64,000 nt of DNA from Colwellia sp. C2M11 (GCF_018860915.1 NZ_JAHKQD010000044.1:1-64000); one strand, 5' to 3'; shown: positions 36,993 through 47,541, numbered from the stretch's first letter. Translations and numbers: made by a program. The notes: generated by a model not told the origin, from the letters alone.

Positions 36993-39113
36993 ATGAAAAA
37001 TAATTATTCACCTATAGTGCTAGCCTTATTAACAGCAATGAGCAGCACTGCTTTTGCTGCCGACAAAAACATTCAAAAAGATGAAAACGATATTGAGCGA
37101 GTGTTAATTACCGCTTCTCCGTTAAAGCGCACCGTGCTTGAATCAAGCACACCGGTAACAATTTTAAGTGGCGAAGCATTAGATCAAAATCAAGCGGCAA
37201 CTTTAGGCGAAACCCTAAAAAATGTACCCGGTGTACATAGTTCGTATTTTGGACCGGTTGCAAGTAGCCCAATTATTCGTGGTTTAGATGGGCCACGAAT
37301 TAAAGTTGTTCAAAATGGTCTAGGTGCTTCGGATGCATCACGTGTAGGTCCCGACCATCAAGTTTCAACGGAAACTTCTACTGCTACTCAAATTGAAGTG
37401 TTAAGAGGCCCGGCGACGCTTTTATACGGAAGTGGTGCTATTGGCGGCGTAGTAAATGTGGTTGATAATCGTTTGCCTACACAAAGGCAAGATGGCGTAA
37501 ACGGTGAAGTATTTGCACAATACAATAATGTTGCCGATGCTAGCACTGTTTCAACAGATTTAAATGCTGGCTCGGGTGATTTTGCTTTTCATGTTGATGG
37601 CTATACTCGCGAAACCGATGATTATAAAATACCAGTACCTGCAAATATAGATGAGGAAGGCGGCAGCACTACACTTGCTAACTCAGCTATTGATGCCAGC
37701 GGTTATAACTTGGGAGCAGGCTGGATAACTGATGATACCAGAGTTGCTTTTGCGTATGGCCATATGGACTCTGAATACGGTTTACCGGGTGAAGAGGGGG
37801 TGTTTATAAAGCTAAATCAAGACCGCTACCAAGGAGTCGTTGACTGGAATAACCTAGCTGGTTTTATTAAAGCGGTACATTGGCAAAATGCCTATACAGA
37901 CTATGAACATTCTGAAATTGAAGGCACTGAAATTGGTACTACTTTTAAAAACGAAAGTATAGAGTCGAGATTATGGGCTGAACATGCACCTGTTTATGGT
38001 TGGAAAGGGGTTGTTGGTTTACATTATAACAAAAGTGATTTTGAAGCGATTGGTGAGGAAGCCTTTACCCCACCAACTAAAACAGACAGTGTAGCCGCAT
38101 TTTTAATGGAAGAGAAAGAGGTAGGCCAACTGTTATGGCAGCTGGGTACACGTATTGAGCAATCGACTCATAATGTAAATAATGATTTTTTTGCCGATCT
38201 TAGTGCGTCTAACGATATCTCGTTCGATGATAAAGATTATACGGCGGTGTCAGGCTCTGCAGGGGTTGTTTGGAGTATTAACGATAAACACTCCTTAGCC
38301 TTTAATTATGCATACTCACAACGAGCGCCATCGTCTTCAGAAATATATGCCTATGGTCCTCATATCGGCTCAGGCACTTATGAAATCGGCGGTGGATTTG
38401 AGCTTAATAACGACAGTGGTCAATACAATGTTGTTCAATCAGATGAAAGTATGGAGAAAGAGGCTTCAAATAATATAGATCTTACGTATCGCTATAATGC
38501 CGACACATGGAATGCTAATTTTAGTGTGTTTAATAATGATATTAATAATTATATTTTTGAAGACGTTACAGGTTTAGTGATTAGTGATGGGGCCTTTATA
38601 ACTTCTACTGTGTATGAAGACCAAGTAGCTATGTCAGGTGAGTCAGACGAAGAAACTGATGGTTTACCTGTGGTTTTGTTTGCACAGCAAAACGCACGCT
38701 TATACGGCTATGAAGCGCAAGTTGATTGGCATTTAAACTATGACTGGCGCTTAGAAGTATTTACTGATTATACCCGCGCTAAATTAGATTCAGGTGGCAA
38801 CGTACCAAGGATACCACCAATGAGATTTGGTTCATCGGTTCATTATGAGTATGGCAATTGGCATACCGAAGTTGAAGTTATTCGTAACAGCAAGCAAGAT
38901 AAAATAGCGGAAAACGAAACGCAAACGTCAGGCTATACAATGCTATCTGTCTCAGCTAATTACTATCTTGATTTAGGCGATGTGGATATGACTATTTATA
39001 TCAAAGGCGATAATTTAATGGATCAAGAAGGCCGAGTACATTCTTCATACTTAAAAGACGAAGCACCTTTACCTGGACGATCAGTTAGTTTAGGTGTGAG
39101 AGCGCGTTTTTAA
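36993..39113 (+). CDS. TonB-dependent receptor, ZnuD-like
   Basis: This 706-residue outer-membrane receptor has a signal peptide ending STAFA, a plug domain (about 40-150) with TPVTILSGEALDQNQAATLG, PIIRGLDGPRIKVVQNGLGA and DASRVGPDHQVSTETSTATQ, and a barrel ending GRSVSLGVRARF. The plug motifs, especially the RGLDGPRIKV and GPDH stretches, resemble the zinc receptor ZnuD of Neisseria and its relatives. A TTG at 36969 would add eight residues; the ATG at 36993 starts the signal peptide. A Zur-like box and a His/Cys protein upstream agree with zinc. Confidence 0.8.
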   Translation: MKNNYSPIVLALLTAMSSTAFAADKNIQKDENDIERVLITASPLKRTVLESSTPVTILSGEALDQNQAATLGETLKNVPGVHSSYFGPVASSPIIRGLDGPRIKVVQNGLGASDASRVGPDHQVSTETSTATQIEVLRGPATLLYGSGAIGGVVNVVDNRLPTQRQDGVNGEVFAQYNNVADASTVSTDLNAGSGDFAFHVDGYTRETDDYKIPVPANIDEEGGSTTLANSAIDASGYNLGAGWITDDTRVAFAYGHMDSEYGLPGEEGVFIKLNQDRYQGVVDWNNLAGFIKAVHWQNAYTDYEHSEIEGTEIGTTFKNESIESRLWAEHAPVYGWKGVVGLHYNKSDFEAIGEEAFTPPTKTDSVAAFLMEEKEVGQLLWQLGTRIEQSTHNVNNDFFADLSASNDISFDDKDYTAVSGSAGVVWSINDKHSLAFNYAYSQRAPSSSEIYAYGPHIGSGTYEIGGGFELNNDSGQYNVVQSDESMEKEASNNIDLTYRYNADTWNANFSVFNNDINNYIFEDVTGLVISDGAFITSTVYEDQVAMSGESDEETDGLPVVLFAQQNARLYGYEAQVDWHLNYDWRLEVFTDYTRAKLDSGGNVPRIPPMRFGSSVHYEYGNWHTEVEVIRNSKQDKIAENETQTSGYTMLSVSANYYLDLGDVDMTIYIKGDNLMDQEGRVHSSYLKDEAPLPGRSVSLGVRARF

Positions 39114-39449
39114 TGTCTACTCATTAAGCATAGGGGAAGCAGTGATATCTGAATATTAGTTTCAAATATTACTGCTCTCTTTAAATTAAAATAAGTGAGG
39201 TGTTAATCGTTGTTATTGTTACTTTGAGAAAAACTAGTCTGAAAAATATGATTGCTAGATCGTATTGCTTTGGGTTCTATTCTTTGTGTTATTCGGTTGG
39301 TGTAATTTTTGATGAAAATATATCGCCGAAATACTTGCATACCTTCCTTTTACAATTTAATAGTCGTTTAGGTCGTTATGAATTAACTTTTGCTATGTAG
39401 CGCTAACACGTTAAAATAAAAACATACTTAAGTTCTGTATTATTTGGTT
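39114..39449. other. Gap between TonB receptor and Crp/Fnr regulator
   Basis: These 336 bp show no convincing gene. A 66-codon frame starts at a GTG at 39200 but has a weak ribosome site and no family resemblance. No clear terminator or operator was seen. Confidence 0.4.
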
Positions 39450-40217
39450 ATGTTAAAAGAAGCATCTCATTTACCGCAAAAAGCCAGTCCGGTGTTAGTC
39501 AAGCAAGCGAATATGTTTGCCGATTTACCTACCAAGCTGATTGAAGATTTCCAACAAGAATTTCAGCTTAATGAATGGTATAAGGGCGATTACATTAATT
39601 CAGATATTCTAACTAAGCGCTTTTTTGTAGTTATTGACGGACATTTAGAAATAAAGAAGAGTAATCCAGAAACGGGTAGGGAAGCGACGTTAGATATGCT
39701 TTATGCAGGGGATTGTTTTGATTTAATGGTGTTATTTGACGAGCAACCGCACGATGTGATTATTTCGCCATTAACCACGGTAAAGCTACTGTCAGTGAAA
39801 CTCACGACAATGCGACATTGGTTGTGGACTTACCCTGAATTTAATCAACAGTTCATGCCTTATTTAGCGAAGAAAATGCGTGAAAAAGAACAGCAAGCGA
39901 GTGATTTGATCCTGCATGATGTGCCTACGCGTTTAAGTCGTATTATTTTAGAGCATATTAATAAAATTAAGTTTTATACGGGAACAAAAGAGACCGAACA
40001 TCAGCACCATTTAGTGAATGGCTTAAACGATGAAACATTGGCGCGAATGACTGGCTCGGTTAGACAAGTCATCAATAAACAATTACAGCTTTGGAAAAAA
40101 GCCGACATTATAGATAAAAAGCGTAACCAGCTAATTATTAAAGACTTAGAGGCATTAGAAAAAGCAGCCTATGACACGCAAACTTTACCAAATGCTCCTT
40201 TAGATGACTCGTTTTAG
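39450..40217 (+). CDS. Crp/Fnr family transcriptional regulator
   Basis: This 255-residue protein has an N-terminal cyclic-nucleotide-type beta-roll (about 20-130; RFFVVIDGHLEIKKSNPETG, AGDCFDLMVLFDEQ), a dimer helix (about 135-160) and a C-terminal winged helix with LARMTGSVRQVINKQLQLW. The cysteines that bind the FeS cluster in FNR are absent, and cAMP-contacting residues are not obvious, so the signal is unknown. The ATG at 39450 is preferred to the TTG at 39444. It is convergent with the cytochrome bd operon, which makes a respiratory role possible. Confidence 0.85.
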   Translation: MLKEASHLPQKASPVLVKQANMFADLPTKLIEDFQQEFQLNEWYKGDYINSDILTKRFFVVIDGHLEIKKSNPETGREATLDMLYAGDCFDLMVLFDEQPHDVIISPLTTVKLLSVKLTTMRHWLWTYPEFNQQFMPYLAKKMREKEQQASDLILHDVPTRLSRIILEHINKIKFYTGTKETEHQHHLVNGLNDETLARMTGSVRQVINKQLQLWKKADIIDKKRNQLIIKDLEALEKAAYDTQTLPNAPLDDSF

Positions 40218-40253
40218 CTAAGTTTTTTAGTAAAGTTAAAAGCCCATTGCGGG

Positions 40254-40859
40254 TTAATCACTTATTTTTTGTAAAGAAAAGGCACCTCTAATATCACCAA
40301 TAGAGAACCCCGTAGCTTGATCATGGGGGTATAACTCGTTTATTTTATCAGCAACATTACTGCTTATATTTTCACCATGACAAACTAAGCAACCACCAGC
40401 TGTCGGTATTGGCTTCATATAACGATAAATGGTTTTATCATCGCTTTGTACCATTGCTGAATATTCCATTGTTGCCACATTTTCTCCTGCCGCTTTACGT
40501 TGTTCAAATTGTGCTAATACGGTAGATTCCCATTTATCTGGTGTGTTATTGGTATTACGTACTTTTAATGATGTTCGGGCGATGGTCCAATTCGACAACG
40601 CTGAGTGCTTATTGGCAATAGGTCCTGCTTCGGTATTACAGACTTCTAATGCCTTTATTGGTCCTTCTGCTTTCATGGTAGAAACTAATACCGACTTCAA
40701 ATCACTACCAAAAGCTTTTACCAATGCTCTCGCTTCAAGCGAATCCTTTGAAGATGCTGTTATATTATTAGTCACTTCATTGGCGTTTACTAATAAAGGC
40801 AAGGTAACTAAAGTTATGATCGTGCTTGTTAATAGCATTGTTGTAGTGATTAATTTCAT
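40254..40859 (-). CDS. DUF3365 (Tll0287-like) periplasmic c-type heme protein
   Basis: This 201-residue exported protein has a signal peptide (about 1-26, ending LLVNANE), a Tll0287-like PAS-type domain (GPIKALEVCNTEAGPIANKH, WTIARTSLKVRNTNNTPDKW) and one c-type heme motif, CLVCH (about 160). Such domains are thought to sense redox state or small ligands. It begins 18 bp after the cydC stop with an AGAGGT ribosome site, so it is probably the last gene of the cytochrome bd operon. Confidence 0.85.
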   Translation of the reverse strand: MKLITTTMLLTSTIITLVTLPLLVNANEVTNNITASSKDSLEARALVKAFGSDLKSVLVSTMKAEGPIKALEVCNTEAGPIANKHSALSNWTIARTSLKVRNTNNTPDKWESTVLAQFEQRKAAGENVATMEYSAMVQSDDKTIYRYMKPIPTAGGCLVCHGENISSNVADKINELYPHDQATGFSIGDIRGAFSLQKISD

Positions 40860-40877
40860 TGTAAACCTCTGTTTTTA

Positions 40878-42659
40878 TCAAAAATAATTAAGCAGCATTT
40901 GATAATACTGATTGTTACTAGCTAGCTCTTTATGATTACCTTGGGCGATAATGCTTCCTTGTTCCATCACGATAATTTTATCCATTTTTTCTAGCATAAG
41001 TGGTTTATGTGTGATCACAAGTAAGCTTTGATTATGTTGGTTAACATGCGCTAAGACATTTTCCATAACTGTTTGTTCGTTAATGCGATCTAAGCCTTTT
41101 GTTGGTTCATCTAGAATCAGTACACTCGCAGGGCGAAGCAATAATTGAGCTATTTGTAAGCGTTGCACTTGGCCGCCTGAAAGCCCTATACCGGTAGAGC
41201 CTAACCAGGTTTGCAAGCCATCAGGCAATTCATCAATAAAGTCTAATAAATTCACGGATTGACAAGCTTTTCGCATTTCTTCTAAGGTCGCATCGTGCTT
41301 AGCTAAGCGTAAATTATCTGCAATACTTGCATCAAAAATATGGCCTTGTTGGCTCATTAACGCGATTTCTTGGCGCAAAGAAGTTGACTCTATTAAACTC
41401 AAATCTGTGTCAGCTAATGTTATTTTTCCCTTGCTTGATGGTAGCGCTAAGCCTGTTGGCCAAAACCCCATCAGTAAATTAATCAACGTTGATTTACCTG
41501 CGCCACTTGCGCCGATAATAGCGACTTTTTCACCGGTTTTAATCGAAAGATTAATATTAGTTAAACTGGCTGATTTTTGTTCAGGGTAACAAAAGGTTAG
41601 GTTGTCAAAATGAATATCGCCTTGTTGGGCTTTTTGAACACCATTATTGGCAGGCTTTGGCTTATCAATAATCGCGAATAGTCTTGCTGCACTGGCTAAG
41701 CTTTGTGGAAGTAGTTGCAATGCTAACGGCATACTGTTCACTGTTTCAAAGCTTACTAATATTAGTAAAATAGCAGCCACTAACGATTTACTGTCTATTT
41801 CACCAGATGTTAAATAGGGTAATAAAATCAATAAGCAGGCCAGAGCTGATAAGTGAATAAGTAAGAAGGTTATCGCGCTTAAACGCGCATTAATACGTAT
41901 TAAACGATAACGCACACCGTAATATTCTTGAGTAATATGGGCGATAGAGCGCTGAAAACGAGTGCTAACTTGATAGACTAGCAAGGTTTTAATCGCGCTC
42001 ATGCCATTGACTAACTCTTCGGTTAGATGGCTTTCTAATTGTGATGTTTTACGAGCGTCTTTGAGTGATGCTACATAACTAATCACCGGGAAAATAAAGG
42101 CGACAATTAATAATGCTGCTAACATTAACCAAGCAATTTCAGTGGAAAAAGTAGCTAAAGTGTAACAAACAATAGGTACCGATATTAACGCAACGATAAT
42201 GGGTAATAAAACACGTAAATAAAAATTATCAAGGTTCTCGATATCTTGCTGTAATCTTGCTAATAAATCTCCTGAACGTAAGTCCATTTGATAATAAGGT
42301 AATAAAGGCTCAAGTTGTTGATAAAAATAATGACGCAAGCTTGCTAACGCATTAAAGGTTGCTCGGTGAGTTAGCATACGCTCTGCATATCGACCGGCGG
42401 TACGAACAATCGCTAAAAACCGTATAATAGCCGCGGGCGTAAAATAATTTACCGTAATACCTGTGGCTCCACCAATAGCCATTAGAGTGATAAACCAGCC
42501 TGATACCGCTAATAAGCTAATGTTCGCTAAAATGGTAATTACCGATAATAACGCACCAAGTAACATCAAAGGTAGCTGCGGCTTTAGCAGGTAAAGCAAA
42601 CGCATGAAGGTTTTCATGTTTGCTTTTTCATCTGCGGCTTGTGAGAAATTAGTCTTCAT
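40878..42659 (-). CDS. cydC: Heterodimeric ABC exporter CydDC, CydC subunit
   Basis: This 593-residue ABC exporter half has six membrane helices (about 20-310) and a nucleotide-binding domain with Walker A GASGAGKST, signature LSGGQVQRLQIAQ and Walker B SVLILDEPTKGLD. CydDC exports glutathione and cysteine and is needed to assemble cytochrome bd and periplasmic c-type cytochromes. The start overlaps the cydD stop by 4 bp (ATGA). Confidence 0.94.
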   Translation of the reverse strand: MKTNFSQAADEKANMKTFMRLLYLLKPQLPLMLLGALLSVITILANISLLAVSGWFITLMAIGGATGITVNYFTPAAIIRFLAIVRTAGRYAERMLTHRATFNALASLRHYFYQQLEPLLPYYQMDLRSGDLLARLQQDIENLDNFYLRVLLPIIVALISVPIVCYTLATFSTEIAWLMLAALLIVAFIFPVISYVASLKDARKTSQLESHLTEELVNGMSAIKTLLVYQVSTRFQRSIAHITQEYYGVRYRLIRINARLSAITFLLIHLSALACLLILLPYLTSGEIDSKSLVAAILLILVSFETVNSMPLALQLLPQSLASAARLFAIIDKPKPANNGVQKAQQGDIHFDNLTFCYPEQKSASLTNINLSIKTGEKVAIIGASGAGKSTLINLLMGFWPTGLALPSSKGKITLADTDLSLIESTSLRQEIALMSQQGHIFDASIADNLRLAKHDATLEEMRKACQSVNLLDFIDELPDGLQTWLGSTGIGLSGGQVQRLQIAQLLLRPASVLILDEPTKGLDRINEQTVMENVLAHVNQHNQSLLVITHKPLMLEKMDKIIVMEQGSIIAQGNHKELASNNQYYQMLLNYF

Positions 42660-44446
42660 ACATTCCCCTTCAAAAGCACTTGCTGAGCATAATAACCATT
42701 ATGTGCTAACAGTTCTTGATGTGTACCTGATTCGATGATTTTCCCTTGCTCAAGCACAATAATTTTTTTAGCATCAATTACCGTATGTAAACGATGAGCA
42801 ATAACAACCACAATATTATTTTTTGCATAGTCATTAATAGAGGAAGTAATAATTTTTTCAGTTTCTTGATCAAGATAACTCGTTGGTTCGTCGAGTATCA
42901 GCACCTTAGGTTGATGGTAAAAAACACGGGCTAAGGCTAAGCGTTGTGCTTGTCCGCCTGAGAGTCCAGCACCGGCTTCACCAATTTTACTGTTAATACC
43001 TTGCTCAAGGCTTTGTACAAAGCTTGATAAGCCTGATTTTTGCAGTGCATCTTTTACGCGATCTTCTTGATAATCGTCCGACATTGCAATATTAAAGGCT
43101 AATGAACCATAGAATACTTGGGCTTGTTGTGAAATCCAGCCACAATGTTGTAACCAGTTATCACGGTTAGCTGAGGTGAGTAACTGCTCATTAATGGTAA
43201 CTTGTCCTGAATTAGGGGTAATAAAGCCTAATACTAAATCAGTTAAGGTTGATTTACCTGAACCACTTTCACCAATGACGGCATATAAACCTTGAGATGA
43301 AAGCTCAATGTTTATATTGCTTAAGGTATTACTACGCTGCGGATAAGCAAATTCGACTTGTGCAAGTTTAATCGTAAAAGGGGCGGTAAAGGTGGTTTGT
43401 AGTGATCTTTCTGGCACGGGTTGACTCAATATATCAACCAAGTCTTCCGCTGCGGTTATACCGGCCATTTTTGCATGGTACTGTGTGCCAAGCTGTCTAA
43501 AGGGTAAATAAAATTCTGGCGCTAGCAGTAAAACCCATAAGGCAAATACATAATCTACATCACCATAATACAAACGAAAACCTAATACGACGGCAACTAA
43601 CGCAATTGAGATTGACGCTAAAAACTCTAAGACAAATGATGAAAGAAAGGCAATTTTTAAAACGCCCATCGTTTGATCACCATAATCATCACTAATTTTT
43701 TTGACGGCGGCAATTTCTCTTTTTGAGGCATTGAATATTTTTAGCTGGGTTAATCCCTTAATAATATCCAGAAAATGACTACTCATTCGTTGTAGTTTAG
43801 CCCAGTGTTTTTGGTTTAACTGTTCTGCTTTGTGACCAATAAGGATCATGAAAAACGGCACCATAGGTGCTGTTAATAATAAAATGAGTCCTGACTGCCA
43901 ATCGATAGGGAATACCGCAATAAGTATTGCTAGTGGAATGACGGCACAATAGGCGATGGTAGGAAGGTAGCCAGCAAAATAATCTTCTAGTGAATCTATT
44001 CCTTGGTGTAATAGATGCGCTAACTTAGCACTACCTTTTGTTTGCGCAAAAGAAGGACCTAATTGAAAAACACGATACAGTAATCGTGAACGAATATTTG
44101 CTTTTATATTCATAGCACTGCGGCGACTATAGCATTCGCTAAAATAGCCAAGTACCGCACGACAAAAAATAAGCACTACTAACGCAATAATAACCATGCT
44201 AAAACCAGTAAACATGGTGCTATTAGTGGCTAGTTCATTACTTGCATCATTAAATAAATGAGTGCTTTTTTCTGAAAATATAACCCAATCAATCAGGTAA
44301 GCTAAAACGGCTGTTTGTAAGATCATTAATAGTCCATTTAATGATCCTAAAGCAATGGCGACACTCAACTTGCCGTGAGCGTGCTTCTTTTGGGCTTTGA
44401 GCCATTTATTTACATGCTTTTTTGGTTGCGTTGTTTTTTCGCTCAT
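42656..44446 (-). CDS. cydD: Heterodimeric ABC exporter CydDC, CydD subunit
   Basis: This 596-residue partner of CydC has an N-terminal membrane domain (about 25-320) and an ATPase domain with Walker A GESGSGKST, signature LSGGQAQRLALAR and KVLILDEPTSYLD. The order cydA-cydB-cydX-cydD-cydC places exporter and oxidase in one unit. A hairpin lies in the 85 bp between cydX and cydD. Confidence 0.94.
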   Translation of the reverse strand: MSEKTTQPKKHVNKWLKAQKKHAHGKLSVAIALGSLNGLLMILQTAVLAYLIDWVIFSEKSTHLFNDASNELATNSTMFTGFSMVIIALVVLIFCRAVLGYFSECYSRRSAMNIKANIRSRLLYRVFQLGPSFAQTKGSAKLAHLLHQGIDSLEDYFAGYLPTIAYCAVIPLAILIAVFPIDWQSGLILLLTAPMVPFFMILIGHKAEQLNQKHWAKLQRMSSHFLDIIKGLTQLKIFNASKREIAAVKKISDDYGDQTMGVLKIAFLSSFVLEFLASISIALVAVVLGFRLYYGDVDYVFALWVLLLAPEFYLPFRQLGTQYHAKMAGITAAEDLVDILSQPVPERSLQTTFTAPFTIKLAQVEFAYPQRSNTLSNINIELSSQGLYAVIGESGSGKSTLTDLVLGFITPNSGQVTINEQLLTSANRDNWLQHCGWISQQAQVFYGSLAFNIAMSDDYQEDRVKDALQKSGLSSFVQSLEQGINSKIGEAGAGLSGGQAQRLALARVFYHQPKVLILDEPTSYLDQETEKIITSSINDYAKNNIVVVIAHRLHTVIDAKKIIVLEQGKIIESGTHQELLAHNGYYAQQVLLKGNV

Positions 44447-44473
44447 AATGTCCTTGGCTTACCATGAATCTTG

Positions 44474-44507
44474 TATGCTTAGCACTATTATATTGGTACT
44501 AAGCATA
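44474..44507 (-). promoter_or_regulatory. Hairpin between cydX and cydD
   Basis: Exact 9-bp arms TATGCTTAG (44474-44482) and CTAAGCATA (44499-44507) face each other over 16 bp. There is no T tract, so it is more likely an mRNA-stabilising or processing hairpin, or an operator, than a terminator. It could set the ratio of oxidase to exporter mRNA. Confidence 0.5.
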
Positions 44508-44531
44508 TTGTTTCTGGTTAATTATTGATGA

Positions 44532-44657
44532 CTATTTATCACCATTTTGATCATCGGCAACATTATCTACATGTTGTTCCATTTCGTACCACATAACATT
44601 AATAATGCCTAAAGATACGGCGAGTAATACACCTAAAATCCAACTGAAATACCACAT
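44532..44657 (-). CDS. cydX: Cytochrome bd small subunit CydX
   Basis: A 41-residue frame begins MWYFSWILGVLLAVSLGI, the hallmark of CydX (MWYFAWILG), followed by NVMWYEMEQ and a polar tail. CydX is a single-helix subunit that stabilises the hemes of cytochrome bd. It begins 55 bp after cydB with an AGAGGA ribosome site. Confidence 0.96.
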   Translation of the reverse strand: MWYFSWILGVLLAVSLGIINVMWYEMEQHVDNVADDQNGDK

Positions 44658-44712
44658 AACATTTTCCTCTAAATTTATTTAACTTTTTAGTAACTATTTA
44701 AGCAACTAAGTA

Positions 44713-45867
44713 TTAATAGGCACTGTGATTGTTTTGCTCAATCTCTTCAATAGTCACCGTACGCCACATCTTTTTATAACACCAAATAGTGTAGCCAAGA
44801 ATAATAGGAACAAAAACAGCAACTACCGTGAACATTAGCGTTAGCGTAGTTTCACTTGATACGGTATCCCACATTAGTAAGCTGTGATTGGGATGGCTGC
44901 TTGAAGGCATAACAAATGGGAACATTGCAATGCCTGCAGTTAATATTACCGAAACAATCGTCACCGAGCTGGCAATAAAAGCAGTAACTTTTACTGTCAT
45001 TCTGTTGCTTTTATTACTTAAGAAAAGTGCAACGATTAAGGGCATGATTATTCCGGTAAGTGGTACTAGCCATAATACAGGGGTGTTTTGGTAATTATGA
45101 AGCCACGCACCAGCGGTTGTGGTTACTTGTTTTAAAGTGGGTTGTGCTTGTCCCATTTTATCAATACTACTTGTTACTACATAACCATCAATACTTTGCC
45201 ACACCATCACGCCTGCTAGGACGAACGCGAGTGATAACACCACGGCAACAACACGACCAATATTCGCTGAACGCTGTGCAACCTTGGCATCTGTTCGCAT
45301 CACTAACCAAGTTGAACCATGCATTAATACCATAGCAACACTGACAATACCTGTTAGCAAAGTAAAAGGAGTGAATAAAGCGAAAAATGAGCCCGTATAA
45401 GTAACACGCATTAACTCATCGAAACTAAAAGGCACACCTTGTAATAAGTTACCAAAAGCAACACCAAATACTAATGGCGGTACCATAGAGCCAACAAATA
45501 ATGCTTTATCCCAATTACTACGCCAGTTTTCAGATTCAATTTTACTACGATAATCAAATGCTAGCGGACGTAAAAATAAGCTAAATAGCGTTAGCATCAT
45601 AGCAAAATAAAAGCCGCTAAACGCTGTAGCATAAACTAAAGGCCATGCTGCAAAAAGTGCTGCGCCTGCGGTAATTAACCATACTTGGTTACCATCCCAA
45701 TGGGCCCCAACAGTGTTAATAACCACACGGCTCTCGACATCTTTTTTAGCAACAAAGGGTAACAAGCCACCGACGCCCATATCCATGCCATCAGTAATAG
45801 CAAAACCGATAAATAGGAAGCCGATTAGCCCCCACCATATTAGTTTTAATGTTTCGTAATCAAACAT
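44713..45867 (-). CDS. cydB: Cytochrome bd ubiquinol oxidase subunit II
   Basis: This 384-residue membrane protein has about nine helices. It begins MFDYETLKLIWWGLIGFLFI and contains the family stretches FAITDGMDMGVGGLLPF, NTVGAHWDGNQVWLITAGAA and WPLVYATAFSGFY. CydB is the scaffold partner of CydA in the oxygen reductase. It follows cydA by 10 bp. Confidence 0.97.
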   Translation of the reverse strand: MFDYETLKLIWWGLIGFLFIGFAITDGMDMGVGGLLPFVAKKDVESRVVINTVGAHWDGNQVWLITAGAALFAAWPLVYATAFSGFYFAMMLTLFSLFLRPLAFDYRSKIESENWRSNWDKALFVGSMVPPLVFGVAFGNLLQGVPFSFDELMRVTYTGSFFALFTPFTLLTGIVSVAMVLMHGSTWLVMRTDAKVAQRSANIGRVVAVVLSLAFVLAGVMVWQSIDGYVVTSSIDKMGQAQPTLKQVTTTAGAWLHNYQNTPVLWLVPLTGIIMPLIVALFLSNKSNRMTVKVTAFIASSVTIVSVILTAGIAMFPFVMPSSSHPNHSLLMWDTVSSETTLTLMFTVVAVFVPIILGYTIWCYKKMWRTVTIEEIEQNNHSAY

Positions 45868-45877
45868 GTCTTTCCCC

Positions 45878-47464
45878 TTAAGAACTTTGGCTGCGAAGAC
45901 CCGGTGCTAACACGGATTCTTTTTCAAAATGATAACGACCTGTATGTAAAGCACTAGGGCCTAATCGAGCAAATTTGATCATTAAATACATTTCAATAAT
46001 AAATAAAATGGTATAGACAATAATAAAGGCTGCTAGCGAGAAAATTAAGTCGCTTACTGCTAGATTAGACGTTGACATGAAAGTCGGTAAAACTTCACTG
46101 ATAGACCACGGTTGACGACCAAACTCTGCGACAAACCAACCTGTTTCTATTGCTATCCAAGGTAGAGGTAATGCGAAGAGTAGGGCTTTTAATAACCAAC
46201 GTTTTTCTTCTATTTGTCGTTTAGCGTTAAAGTAAAAAGCTAAGCCAAATAACAGTAACATCGTAAAACCACAGGCAACCATTATTCTGAACGCCCAAAA
46301 AATGGGAGCAACTGAAGGGGTTGAATCTTTAACTGCCATTTGTATTTGTGCTTCAGTGGCATCTACCACATTATCAGTATAACGTTTCAGTAATAAGCCG
46401 TAGCCAAGATCATGCTTTGTTTCGTTAAATCTAGCGATATTTTCTGGGGTTTCTTCGCCATTTCTCAGTTTTTCTAAATATTCATAGGCAACCATACCGT
46501 TACGGATTCTAGGCTCATGGGCTTTTTGTAAATCACGTAAGCCCATAACTTCACCGTCTAAAGAGCGGGTAGCAATTATGCCTAATGCATACGGGATTTT
46601 TACCGCATAATCCGTTTCCATGGTTTCGTCATTAGGTAAACCTACTAGGGTAAACGCTGCAGGAGCTGGTTCGGTATGATATTCGGCTTCAATAGCAGCT
46701 AGTTTAACGCGTTGTACTTCGCCAACTTCATAGCCTGACTCATCACCTAAAAGAATTACTGATAGTATTGCGGCAAGACCAAAGCCGGCAGCGACAGAAA
46801 AAGAGCGTTTAGCAAAAGCAACATCTCTTCCTTTAAGTAGATAATAACTGCTAATACTTAAAACAAACATTGCGCCTGCTACATAGCCTGCTGCTACAGT
46901 ATGAATAAATTTAACTTGAGCAACGGGGTTAAAAATTATTTCGCTAAAGCTAACTAATTCCATGCGCATTGTCATATAGTTGAATTCACTACCGACAGGG
47001 TTTTGCATCCAGCCATTGGCAATTAATATCCATAGAGCTGACATGTTGGTTCCTAATGCCATTAGAAAGGTGCCGATTAAATGCTGGCGCTTGCTTAATC
47101 TATCCCAGCCTAAAAAGAACATCCCAACGAACGTGGATTCAAGAAAAAATGCCATTAAACCTTCAATGGCTAATGGAGCACCAAAGACATCACCAACATA
47201 ATGTGAGTAATAAGACCAATTGGTACCAAACTCAAACTCCATGGTTAGCCCAGTTGCAACACCAATGGCAAAGTTGATGCCAAATAGCTTGCCCCAAAAT
47301 TTTGTCATGTCACGATAAATTTCGCGGCCAGTCATAACAAAAACGGCTTCCATAATAAATAAGATCCACGTTAACCCTAAGGTTAAAGGGACAAACAAGA
47401 AATGAAATAAGGCAGTAACAGCGAACTGCCACCGCGATAGCTCTACTAAGGTTTCATTGATCAT
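45878..47464 (-). CDS. cydA: Cytochrome bd ubiquinol oxidase subunit I
   Basis: CydA carries hemes b558, b595 and d and oxidises quinol while reducing oxygen. The 528-residue protein begins [20 protein letters not shown]; His21 corresponds to the heme ligand His19 of E. coli. The second histidine region [13 protein letters not shown] and the heme-ligand Met in [11 protein letters not shown] are present, as is the quinol loop ([20 protein letters not shown]). It heads the oxidase genes, 77 bp after the gbsR-like gene on the same strand. Confidence 0.97.
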   Translation of the reverse strand: MINETLVELSRWQFAVTALFHFLFVPLTLGLTWILFIMEAVFVMTGREIYRDMTKFWGKLFGINFAIGVATGLTMEFEFGTNWSYYSHYVGDVFGAPLAIEGLMAFFLESTFVGMFFLGWDRLSKRQHLIGTFLMALGTNMSALWILIANGWMQNPVGSEFNYMTMRMELVSFSEIIFNPVAQVKFIHTVAAGYVAGAMFVLSISSYYLLKGRDVAFAKRSFSVAAGFGLAAILSVILLGDESGYEVGEVQRVKLAAIEAEYHTEPAPAAFTLVGLPNDETMETDYAVKIPYALGIIATRSLDGEVMGLRDLQKAHEPRIRNGMVAYEYLEKLRNGEETPENIARFNETKHDLGYGLLLKRYTDNVVDATEAQIQMAVKDSTPSVAPIFWAFRIMVACGFTMLLLFGLAFYFNAKRQIEEKRWLLKALLFALPLPWIAIETGWFVAEFGRQPWSISEVLPTFMSTSNLAVSDLIFSLAAFIIVYTILFIIEMYLMIKFARLGPSALHTGRYHFEKESVLAPGLRSQSS

Positions 47465-47541
47465 ATTGATTTCTCTCTTGCGTGATTATTGCACAACACA
47501 TTATTTAACGTCTCGATGGTGTTTGGTTGTTCTAAATTTAT

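Noticed and set aside
39200-39400. 66-codon plus-strand frame after the ZnuD-like receptor
   Set aside because: GTG start, weak ribosome site, no recognisable family and unremarkable composition; the region is better left as intergenic.
40429-40887. 152-codon plus-strand frame opposite DUF3365
   Set aside because: The opposite strand carries a signal peptide, a heme motif and a ribosome site, so the plus-strand frame is a shadow.
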